The notes under the pieces are model-generated. The model did no database searches. It saw only the letters and a list, made by a program, of their open reading frames with translations, and was not told where the DNA came from. Made by a program: the position numbers and the translations under genes. DNA of 11,130 nucleotides from the NCBI RefSeq assembly GCF_015056685.1, contig NZ_SVFW01000078.1, positions 1-11,130 of the forward strand. The letters run 5' to 3'. This document shows positions 6,504 to 11,130 of this stretch, one piece after another; position 1 is the first letter of the stretch; each line of letters starts with the position of its first letter. This DNA comes from Butyrivibrio sp. Lineage in GTDB: Bacteria > Bacillota > Clostridia > Lachnospirales > Lachnospiraceae.

Positions 6504-6917
6504 ATGTGGTTTTTATTAGCGCTTGGTTCGGCAATCTTTGCCGCACTGACATCAATATTGGCAAAGATAGGAATTGAAGGTGTCGGATCGAATTTGGCTA
6601 CTGCGATCCGTACGATGGTTGTTGTTATCATGGCATGGGGAATGGTATTTATTACTCATCAGCAAGTCGGAATAAAAGACATTAGCCAGAAATGCTGGAT
6701 TTTCCTGATTCTGTCCGGCCTTGCTACTGGTGCCTCATGGCTTTGCTATTACAAGGCCTTGCAGATGGGAGACGCTTCAAAAGTCGTCCCGATTGATAAG
6801 TTGTCCGTTGTCATTACGCTGATACTGGCGTTTGTTCTTCTGCATGATGATTTTACTTTTAAGTCAGTGATAGGGTGTATCCTGATTGGAGCCGGAACAT
6901 TGCTGATGGTTCTGTGA
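6504..6917 (+). CDS. Single-domain EamA (DMT superfamily) transporter
   Basis: A 137-residue inner-membrane protein with one EamA domain instead of the usual two. Five hydrophobic segments lie at about 2-21, 32-51, 64-84, 93-113 and 120-137. The family hallmarks are present: SAIFAALTSILAKIGIEGVGSN (9-30), SGLATGASWLCYYKALQMGDASKVVPIDKLSVV (71-103) and the closing GCILIGAGTLLMVL (124-137). Half-length members of about 140 residues are a known sub-group that must pair as dimers to make a full transporter. The cargo is unknown; DMT proteins export or import small metabolites. ATG 6504 follows the AAGGAG of the repeat by eight bases. No clear terminator follows, only short dyads at 6919-6942. Confidence 0.85.
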   Translation: MWFLLALGSAIFAALTSILAKIGIEGVGSNLATAIRTMVVVIMAWGMVFITHQQVGIKDISQKCWIFLILSGLATGASWLCYYKALQMGDASKVVPIDKLSVVITLILAFVLLHDDFTFKSVIGCILIGAGTLLMVL

Positions 6918-6918
6918 T

Positions 6919-6942
6919 ACAAATTCCTGTTTGTCGGACAAA
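6919..6942 (+). repeat. Overlapping short dyads after the EamA gene
   Basis: ACAAA-TTCCTG-TTTGT (6919-6934) and TTTGTC-G-GACAAA (6930-6942) overlap. They share the ACAAAT/TTTGT arms of the dispersed repeat but lack its CGG core. They lie two bases after the stop codon and could form a weak terminator, though the tail (AAATAAATA) is not a T run. GGACGGGGTT (6963-6972), shared with 5385-5394, follows. Confidence 0.4.
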
Positions 6943-6982
6943 AATAAATAATGAACCATTGTGGACGGGGTTAGGGGGCCAT

Positions 6983-7026
6983 TTACAAATCGGAGTTTTT
7001 AGAGGCAAATTATATTTCAGTTAAAA
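6983..7026 (+). repeat. Dispersed intergenic repeat, copy 38-base match to copy 1
   Basis: ACAAATCGG (6985-6993), then AGTTTTTAGAGGC and, at 30-31 bases, TTTCAGTTAAAAC (7015-7027). Bases 6983-7020 agree with 75-112 at 34 of 38 positions. No gene starts directly after it; it lies within the long spacer ahead of the small-RNA locus. Confidence 0.8.
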
Positions 7027-7052
7027 CGTGTTTACAAATTCTTTAACAAGCC

Positions 7053-7076
7053 GTATATTTCTTGCACAAAATATAC
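7053..7076 (+). promoter_or_regulatory. Perfect 8-base inverted repeat upstream of the small RNA
   Basis: GTATATTT (7053-7060) and AAATATAC (7069-7076) are exact inverted copies separated by eight bases. The dyad lies 35 bases upstream of the -35 box of the small-RNA promoter and could be a protein-binding site. Because the arms are A/T-rich, chance is a fair alternative. Confidence 0.3.
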
Positions 7077-7110
7077 AATAAAATGGGAATGCTTAAGTAA
7101 TAAAAAGTTG

Positions 7111-7139
7111 TTGAAAAAAGGGCTGATTCCTTGTATATT
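7111..7139 (+). promoter_or_regulatory. Sigma-A-type promoter of the small RNA
   Basis: TTGAAA (7111-7116) and TATATT (7134-7139) are separated by exactly 17 bases. Transcription would begin near 7146, only a few bases before the structured RNA. This is the best-formed -35/-10 pair in the window. Confidence 0.7.
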
Positions 7140-7145
7140 ATAGGT

Positions 7146-7214
7146 AGTGGATGCGCTGTGGAATCTCGAGATGCCCACGGCCCAGAGAGTTCATGCGTGA
7201 GCTCTCTTTTTTTT
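7146..7214 (+). ncRNA. Small structured RNA ahead of an Abi-like gene remnant
   Basis: Between the promoter and a strong terminator lie about 69 bases with no plausible reading frame. They form two hairpins. The first pairs GCTGTGG (7155-7161) with CCACGGC (7175-7181), one G-U pair included, with a nested ATC-TCGA-GAT; the second is the terminator hairpin at 7184-7207. A short promoter-RNA-terminator unit directly in front of a gene with its own ribosome site is the layout of type III toxin-antitoxin loci and of the structured RNA reported upstream of AbiF/Abi_2 genes. The gene behind it begins like an Abi-family protein. Assignment to a known RNA family is an inference that a covariance search would settle. 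Confidence 0.55.
7184..7214 (+). terminator. Rho-independent terminator of the small RNA
   Basis: AGAGAGTTCA (7184-7193) pairs with TGAGCTCTCT (7198-7207), ten pairs including one G-U, around a TGCG loop, followed by eight T (7207-7214). It separates the small RNA from the Abi-like remnant, whose GGAGGAA starts six bases later, so leaky read-through would supply the downstream message. Confidence 0.9.
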
Positions 7215-7232
7215 ATTTTGGAGGAACCTTTT

Positions 7233-7313
7233 GTGGCAAAAGTGTTTTATACATATCAGCAACAATCGGAAGTTAATCGACAAATCAAATTTGTCGCCCT
7301 AATCGAATGGTGA
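7233..7313 (+). pseudogene. Truncated Abi (Abi_2/AbiD-F-like) gene remnant
   Basis: A 26-codon frame starts at GTG 7233, eight bases after the very good ribosome site GGAGG (7220-7224), and ends at TGA 7311-7313. The start MAKVFYTYQQQ resembles the N-terminus of clostridial Abi-family proteins (about 300 residues, HEPN-like, phage abortive infection). The rest, SEVNRQIKFVALIEW, does not continue the family pattern. The probable history is a large internal deletion or replacement, because the flanking promoter, small RNA and both terminators are intact. A 19-base dyad related to the dispersed repeat sits exactly in the altered part. An alternative is a true short peptide gene; the family call rests on about ten residues. 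Confidence 0.4.
7278..7296 (+). repeat. Repeat-related perfect dyad inside the Abi remnant
   Basis: CGACAAATCAAATTTGTCG has eight-base inverted arms (CGACAAAT / ATTTGTCG) around CAA. The GACAAATC..ATTTGT order is that of the dispersed intergenic repeat, but the CGG core is missing. It lies within the reading frame of the remnant, at the point where similarity to Abi proteins ends. Confidence 0.5.
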
Positions 7314-7322
7314 ACGTTACAT

Positions 7323-7361
7323 AGCAGTTATCTCAAAACGGGATAGCTGCTCTTTTTTTTT
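7323..7361 (+). terminator. Rho-independent terminator after the Abi remnant
   Basis: AGCAGTTATC (7323-7332) pairs with GATAGCTGCT (7342-7351), one G-U pair, loop of nine, then nine T (7353-7361). It begins ten bases after the remnant's stop and closes the small-RNA/Abi locus. Confidence 0.9.
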
Positions 7362-7403
7362 AGCACTTTTGAATTGTGTATTCCTTGCTGGATGAGGATT
7401 CTG

Positions 7404-7409
7404 TATAAT
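7404..7409 (+). promoter_or_regulatory. Candidate -10 box for the HD-domain gene
   Basis: TATAAT preceded by TG lies 64 bases upstream of the HD gene and downstream of a strong terminator, where a promoter is required. The -35 position (7381-7386, TTCCTT) is poor, so the call rests on the -10 and on location. Confidence 0.35.
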
Positions 7410-7426
7410 TGAAGACAGTGAAATTA

Positions 7427-7447
7427 ACAAAATCGACGTTTGTAGGG
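7427..7447 (+). repeat. Dispersed intergenic repeat, last recognisable copy
   Basis: ACAAAATCG-ACG-TTTGTAGGG preserves the dyad and the TAGGG end, with one extra A in the first arm. It lies 26 bases before the HD-domain start codon. No copy is seen in the spacers downstream of this point. Confidence 0.55.
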
Positions 7448-7472
7448 TAGGCACAACGAATGGGAGGATACT

Positions 7473-8036
7473 ATGGATGCTAGAGAGTACTTGGAAATAT
7501 TGCATGTTGCAGAAAGGCTAAAAGATACCCCAAGACATTGCACAACAACAAAACGCAGGACAGAAAGCGTAGCTGAACATAGTTGGCGTATTTCGCTTAT
7601 GGCTTTTTTGTTAAGACACGAATTTAAAGATATAGATATAAATAAGGTAGTTGATATGTGCCTTATACATGATCTTGGCGAGTGCTTTACAGGCGATATT
7701 CCAACTTTTGTAAAGACTGACTCTGATAGAGAAGTTGAAGATTCATTATTAAATCAGTGGGTAAAAACGCTTCCAGCAGAATTATCTGAAGACATAGCGG
7801 CACTTTATAAAGAAATGGATGCACAAGAAACTAAGGAAGCTAAACTTTATAAATCACTAGATAAACTAGAAGCCTTGATTCAACATAATGAATCGCCACT
7901 TGATACTTGGTCTGAAAATGAGTTTGAACTCAACAAGACCTACGCATTCGATACAGTAGCGTTTTCCTCTTGGCTTACAGAATTGCGAGAGGTAATTTTA
8001 GAAGACACTATGAAAAAGATAGAATCGGGGAGTTAA
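7473..8036 (+). CDS. HD-domain hydrolase, YfbR/HDDC2-like 5'-deoxynucleotidase
   Basis: A 187-residue cytosolic all-helical HD-superfamily enzyme. Metal ligands are visible in order: His36 in ESVAEHSWRISLMAF (31-45), the His66-Asp67 doublet in CLIHDLGECFTGDIP (63-77) and Asp130 in YKSLDKLEALIQHNE (126-140). The leading RHCTTTKRRTESVAEH matches the nucleotidase branch (YfbR, HDDC2), which removes phosphate from deoxynucleoside 5'-monophosphates. Length agrees with that branch (about 190-200). GGGAGG (7462-7467) sets ATG 7473. It starts after a terminator and a repeat copy and ends 34 bases before the Nudix-GNAT gene, with which it may share a message. The exact nucleotide preference is not readable. 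Confidence 0.8.
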   Translation: MDAREYLEILHVAERLKDTPRHCTTTKRRTESVAEHSWRISLMAFLLRHEFKDIDINKVVDMCLIHDLGECFTGDIPTFVKTDSDREVEDSLLNQWVKTLPAELSEDIAALYKEMDAQETKEAKLYKSLDKLEALIQHNESPLDTWSENEFELNKTYAFDTVAFSSWLTELREVILEDTMKKIESGS

Positions 8037-8069
8037 ACAACTTCATTATCATGATAAGGACATTGCTGT

Positions 8070-9010
8070 ATGAAAAGACTATTTGAAATAGATTTAAAAG
8101 ACTATAAAAATACAGATTCTGTTTTTCGAAGGCCATCAGCCAGAGCTATCATTATCAAGGGTGACAAGATAGCTCTTGTATATAGCAAACGGGAAAATAC
8201 TATAAATTTCCCGGAGGCGGAATACATGATGATGAAGATAAAAAAGAAGCTTTGATCCGCGAAGTCAGAGAGGAAGTCGGAATGGTCGTGATTCCGGAAA
8301 GCATCCGGGAATTTGGAAGTGTACTTCGCAGGCAAAGGAGCGACAAGGCTGAGAATACTGTTTTCGAGCAGGAGAACTATTACTACATTTGCGATGTAGA
8401 AGATGAACTGGTAGATCAAGAATTGGACGCTTATGAACAGGATGCGGAATTTGTTCTCAAGATTGTTGATATAGAAACGGCTATAGAGGCTAATGATATT
8501 TATAAAAGTGATGACTTTTTTAACGAAGTAATGATAAAAAGGGAACTTCGTGTACTTAGACTGCTTAAGATGTCAGAAAGATATGTGGATAATGAGATAA
8601 GACTAGTCCCTTACTACAGAAATGATGAGGTTTCACTTGCCTGGTATCAGGATTTGGATGTATGTAAGCAAGTTGATAATAAGGACGAGCCATATGACCT
8701 GGAGCTTTTGCATAGCATGTATGACTACCTTTGTATCCATGGTGATTGTTACTATATTGAATATAATGGAGTATTAGTTGGAGACGTTTCACTTAGAGAT
8801 AATGGCGAGGTTGCTATTGTTATCTGCAAAGAGTATCAGAATAGGCATATAGGAAGACGTTGTGTTAACGAAATCATTATATCTGCAAAGGAAAAGGGAA
8901 TGAATAAGGTACGGGCAAATATATATTCATTCAATAAACAAAGTCAAAAAATGTTTAAATCACTTGGATTCCACAGTATTGGTGATGAGTGGTTTGAATT
9001 GAATTTTTAG
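8070..9010 (+). pseudogene. Nudix hydrolase-GNAT acetyltransferase fusion, interrupted by a frameshift
   Basis: Two overlapping frames (8070-8255 and the one that runs to 9010) join into a 313-residue protein if reading moves back one base near 8210. The restored Nudix box is G50-x5-E56-x7-REVREEVG (64-71), intact. Residues 1-165 are the Nudix domain (RPSARAIIIKGDKIALVYSK at its start). About 174-313 form a GNAT domain with the acetyl-CoA loop QNRHIGRR (257-264) and SQKMFKSLGF near the end. The shift lies in a CCC run, where one C seems missing, and exactly at the heptamer A-AAT-TTC. It may be a mutation, a sequencing error or programmed -1 frameshifting. AAGGA (8056-8060) precedes ATG 8070; it overlaps the 12-base palindrome TTATCATGATAA (8046-8057). 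As written, translation stops at 8255 inside the Nudix box. Confidence 0.75.
8204..8210 (+). other. Slippery-type heptamer at the frame change
   Basis: A-AAT-TTC (8204-8210) lies in the zero frame with the X-XXY-YYZ arrangement used for -1 ribosomal slippage. After slipping, the next codon is CCC (8210-8212), which restores the expected F-P-G-G-G of the Nudix box. I see no convincing downstream stem or pseudoknot, and the required residues make AAT-TTC likely by chance. Confidence 0.3.
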
Positions 9011-9111
9011 AATGCCAGGGTACTATATAGTGTTACTCTGGGGACGCCCAGATTTATACTTGATTAGTGTATTATGATGATGTAAATAAACAGATGGGAG
9101 GAGTAGCTTGT

Positions 9112-10062
9112 TTGGATATTAAGTATTTGTTGTTTTTGCAGGGAATTAGGGAGAGCGCACCCGAATGGATTAATAATCTGATGCAACTTATCACCGATAT
9201 GGCCGGAGGCATTCTTATTCTGCTTATACCGATGATTATTTTCTTTTGTATTGATAAGAAAAAAGGAGAGTTTATATGGATCTCACTGGTGATAGCATCG
9301 GTGATAAATGTATTTGTAAAATGTTTATTCTGTGTTTATAGGCCTTGGATTCGTTCGGAATTGATAAAGCCTTCGGCAAAAGCAATTGAGGGAGCAGGAG
9401 ATTATTCGTTCCCAAGCAGTCATACCCAAGGGAGTGCATCAGCATTTGGTTCTCTTGCGTATGTTTATCGCAAAAAGAAATTGCTGTCCATAATATGCAT
9501 CTGCGTGATACTGTTGGTTGCATTCTCTAGGAACTATTTGGGGGTTCACACACCGCAGGATGTTTTAGCAGGTTTATTTATTGCTATTGTTGGAATTGCT
9601 TTGACATGCCTTATACAGAAGAAAATAGATGGCTCGGAAAAGAATCGCATAATCTTTTGTGGGATTGCGGTTGTTACTATAATGCTTGCTTTATTATTTG
9701 TAAGTATGAAAGAGTATCCTATTGATCTCGATGCTTCCGGAAATGCTTTGTATGATCCTTTGCGCTCAATATCATCATTTGCCAGTAAGGCTGGTTTGGC
9801 TATAGGATTTTTAGCGGCCTGGATACTGGAAGAAAAATATATTGCTTTTAGCACAGAGAATTTGACATTCGGACGAAGGATTATCAGAGTTGTGACAGCA
9901 ATTCTCCTATATTTCCTAATGGCGATAATAGCTGCGGGAGTTTCTTCAATCATACCAATTGCATGGATGGCGGCTTTTATGCAAAACGCTATTATGTATT
10001 TTGGTGTTATATTTTTTGCACCACTCATATTCACAAAAATTGAATCGCACTCCCGGTCATGA
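9112..10062 (+). CDS. PAP2-family membrane phosphatase
   Basis: A 316-residue multi-pass membrane protein with all three PAP2 phosphatase motifs: K70-x6-R77-P78 (KCLFCVYRP), P101-S-S-H104 and S139-R-x5-H146-x3-D150. His146 would carry the phosphate and His104 act as acid. About eight membrane helices are visible, with the active-site loops between helices two and four. Such enzymes act on lipid phosphates, often undecaprenyl or phosphatidyl types, at the outer face of the membrane. The start is TTG 9112: GGAGGA (9096-9101) is about ten bases upstream and MDIKYLLFLQ is a typical N-terminus for this group; longer starts (GTG 9067, ATG 9094) would place the ribosome site inside the gene. It is followed by its own terminator. 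Confidence 0.85.
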   Translation: MDIKYLLFLQGIRESAPEWINNLMQLITDMAGGILILLIPMIIFFCIDKKKGEFIWISLVIASVINVFVKCLFCVYRPWIRSELIKPSAKAIEGAGDYSFPSSHTQGSASAFGSLAYVYRKKKLLSIICICVILLVAFSRNYLGVHTPQDVLAGLFIAIVGIALTCLIQKKIDGSEKNRIIFCGIAVVTIMLALLFVSMKEYPIDLDASGNALYDPLRSISSFASKAGLAIGFLAAWILEEKYIAFSTENLTFGRRIIRVVTAILLYFLMAIIAAGVSSIIPIAWMAAFMQNAIMYFGVIFFAPLIFTKIESHSRS

Positions 10063-10068
10063 ACATGG

Positions 10069-10104
10069 TATCAGCTACTTAACTAGAGTAGCTGATATTT
10101 TTTT
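10069..10104 (+). terminator. Rho-independent terminator after the PAP2 gene
   Basis: TATCAGCTAC (10069-10078) and GTAGCTGATA (10088-10097) form a perfect ten-pair stem with a nine-base loop, followed by seven T (10098-10104). Confidence 0.93.
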
Positions 10105-10113
10105 GAAATTATA

Positions 10114-10144
10114 GTTAGCCATGACTAACAAAAAGAGTTATAAT
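10114..10144 (+). promoter_or_regulatory. Promoter with a CATG-centred palindromic operator
   Basis: TATAAT lies at 10139-10144. The palindrome GTTAGCCATGACTAAC (10114-10129), 14 of 16 positions symmetric, covers the expected -35 region (TTAGCC at 10115-10120, 18-base spacing). A dyad in this place suggests control of the downstream membrane-protein gene by a dimeric repressor or by an activator replacing a weak -35. MarR-type regulators use sites of similar size, but no regulator gene is in view. Confidence 0.55.
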
Positions 10145-10164
10145 GTCGATATATATGGATTGAA

Positions 10165-10199
10165 GCGGAAGGAGCGGATTTATGCGATTTCCGCTATAG
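10165..10199 (+). promoter_or_regulatory. Leader hairpin with a five-codon mini-frame
   Basis: GCGGAA (10165-10170) and TTCCGC (10189-10194) are exact inverted arms in the 5' leader. Inside, AAGGAG (10169-10174) is followed by ATG 10182 and a five-codon frame MRFPL ending at TAG 10197-10199. The main gene's AGGAGG begins two bases later. The hairpin would hide the mini-frame's ribosome site. This may be a leader-peptide control or simply a chance frame. Confidence 0.3.
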
Positions 10200-10212
10200 C
10201 AGGAGGTAAGTT

Positions 10213-10878
10213 ATGAAGTCAAAACAAAGAATACTATTTGGATGTTATGCAATGGTACTTGCTATTATTGGGGACTATCTTCTTGGATACGGTACACTTG
10301 GCACAACATCAGATCCGGATGCCTATATGGGCATATCCTGGAATGTGGCTCCTGATTGGAGATATGCAGTATCATCAATCCTCGGTTTTTTGTGTGCAGC
10401 GATGTTTGCCTATGCTGCAACAGAACTAATGAGGGTTATGGAGAACGAATATAATTTAAAGGATTCCAAACTATACAAGCTTTTCAAGGTTGCCAACTGG
10501 GGAGGAATTTTGTATTTTGCCTTTATTCATATAGGCATATGCATCCTGCCGGTTGTTTTTAATGCAGGAATGGAAGCAACGGGCGATATTGAAGCATCTG
10601 TCGGTATGACAATCAGGGTTCTGAAAAGTGAACTTATTCCATTGTTAGCAGGTTTTGTGGTCTGCGATTTGTTTGTGACTATAGGATGGGTTGGAATGGT
10701 TCTTAAGAGGATGCTTCCTGTAAAAAAATGGATGATCATATGTTGCCCTGTTTTTGGCGTACTTTTCGGAAACTTACTTAATTTGATATCAGAAGGTCTG
10801 GATTCTGGGACAGAATCACTGGGGTGGCTCGTGTTGTATTTGGTTTGTGCACTAACTCTTACAGATAAGAAAAAATGA
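10213..10878 (+). CDS. DUF6796-like six-helix membrane protein
   Basis: A 221-residue integral membrane protein with about six hydrophobic segments at 7-27, 51-71, 95-117, 140-163, 173-192 and 203-217. The N-terminal IGDYLLGYGTLGTTSDPDAYMG (19-40) and later HIGICILPVVFNAG and GNLLNLISEGLDS recall a Firmicutes membrane family that I associate with DUF6796; that name is from memory and not certain. No function is known and no catalytic motif is evident, although Asp/Tyr residues inside the first helix are unusual. AGGAGG (10201-10206) sets ATG 10213. It has its own promoter with a dyad and a leader hairpin. The methyltransferase gene starts 52 bases after its stop with no terminator between them, so the two probably form an operon. 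Confidence 0.65.
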   Translation: MKSKQRILFGCYAMVLAIIGDYLLGYGTLGTTSDPDAYMGISWNVAPDWRYAVSSILGFLCAAMFAYAATELMRVMENEYNLKDSKLYKLFKVANWGGILYFAFIHIGICILPVVFNAGMEATGDIEASVGMTIRVLKSELIPLLAGFVVCDLFVTIGWVGMVLKRMLPVKKWMIICCPVFGVLFGNLLNLISEGLDSGTESLGWLVLYLVCALTLTDKKK

Positions 10879-10930
10879 TCATCGTAAAGATAGAGTTTAA
10901 GGGATGCGAGATAGTGATCGGAGGAAATGA

Positions 10931-11130
10931 ATGTTAAATGAAAATGAGCAGGTAACTGACAGGATTAAGAGTGCGTATCATACGTCTAAAAACATATATG
11001 ACGATGTCCTTACTCAGGGAAGTGTTTTTAGCAGGTTATATATACGTTTCTTCTGGAGCGGAACCGATGATAATGAAATTGCAGAAAAGGTTCTGTCTTA
11101 CATACCTGATGACTTTGATGGAAGGCTTTT
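10931..11130 (+). CDS. Class I SAM-dependent methyltransferase (5' part only)
   Basis: The frame runs from ATG 10931 to the window end, 66 complete codons. The text DRIKSAYHTSKNIYDDVLTQ (10-29), SRLYIRFFWSGTDDNEIAEK and VLSYIPDDFDGRL is the N-terminal cap typical of a clostridial group of class I methyltransferases. It lies just before the SAM-binding GxGxG strand, which would come right after the window edge. No motif that binds SAM is inside the window, so the family call depends on the cap sequence. GGAGGAA (10920-10926) is six bases from the start. It probably shares a message with the preceding membrane-protein gene. The substrate cannot be predicted. Confidence 0.65.
   Translation, partial: MLNENEQVTDRIKSAYHTSKNIYDDVLTQGSVFSRLYIRFFWSGTDDNEIAEKVLSYIPDDFDGRL

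Noticed and set aside
7131..7232. Reading the small-RNA region as the N-terminal part of a 60-residue protein continuing into the Abi-like frame
   Set aside because: It would run across a strong terminator with eight T, and a much better ribosome site and GTG start lie at 7220-7235.
8046..8057. Perfect 12-base palindrome TTATCATGATAA as an operator
   Set aside because: A/T-rich palindromes of this length are expected a few times per 11 kb by chance; it overlaps a ribosome site and no promoter is next to it, so it is only mentioned with the gene.
9015..9041. Hairpin CCAGGGTA..TACTCTGG after the Nudix-GNAT gene as a terminator
   Set aside because: The stem is imperfect and no T run follows (GGGGACGCCC comes next), so termination cannot be supported.
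9546..10034. Long opposite-strand frame of 162 codons over the PAP2 gene
   Set aside because: It is the reverse shadow of membrane helices in the phosphatase gene, whose motifs K-x6-RP, PSSH and SR-x5-H-x3-D are unambiguous; no ribosome site or family pattern supports the minus-strand frame.
1..11130. CRISPR array, tRNA, rRNA, transposase or phage genes
   Set aside because: No regularly spaced direct repeats with unique spacers, no cloverleaf or GTTCRA arm in context, and no transposase or phage domain were found on either strand.

Overview
The window (about 39-40% GC by eye) looks like an accessory stretch of a gut-type Clostridia chromosome, most likely Lachnospiraceae. This is inferred from AGGAGG-type ribosome sites, rho-independent terminators with long T runs, and a protein set typical of that family (YoaP-type acetyltransferase, D-aminoacylase-like amidohydrolase, DUF3795, DUF4304, half-size EamA transporter, PAP2 phosphatase). 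No species can be named. Every convincing gene lies on the + strand. I see no tRNA, rRNA, CRISPR array, transposase or phage gene.

Layout. 2-73 is the tail of an upstream gene. 131-754 encodes a DUF4304 protein and ends at a strong terminator. 832-1177 holds a promoter with a palindromic operator, followed by two broken genes: the N-terminus of a YafY/WYL-type regulator and the N-terminus of an MmcQ/YjbR-like protein. Single genes follow: GNAT-YoaP (1234-1980), Nudix hydrolase (2138-2623), a DUF600/YezG-like protein (2698-3174), GNAT (3268-3726), D-aminoacylase-like amidohydrolase (3778-5376), DUF3795 (5513-5911), a five-helix membrane protein (5957-6451) and a single-EamA transporter (6504-6917). 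The long spacer 6918-7472 contains repeats and a compact locus: promoter, structured small RNA, terminator, 26-codon remnant of an Abi-like gene, terminator. Then come an HD-domain nucleotidase (7473-8036), a frameshifted Nudix-GNAT fusion (8070-9010), a PAP2 phosphatase with a TTG start (9112-10062), a DUF6796-like membrane protein behind a dyad-bearing promoter (10213-10878), and the start of a SAM-dependent methyltransferase (10931 onward, cut by the window end).

The genes do not form a pathway. They read as independent one-gene units for modification, detoxification, house-cleaning and transport. What links them is a dispersed intergenic repeat, ACAAATCGG..ATTTrTAGAGG, often with TTCCAG-type boxes about 20 bases upstream or 30 bases downstream. 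It recurs in most gene junctions from 75 to about 7450, always in the same orientation, and is not seen after 7450. Several relics and the repeats together suggest a region that gains and loses single genes, similar in layout to a gene-cassette array but without an identified recombinase or canonical attC sites. The repeat family and the Abi-associated small RNA are the best candidates for something new.
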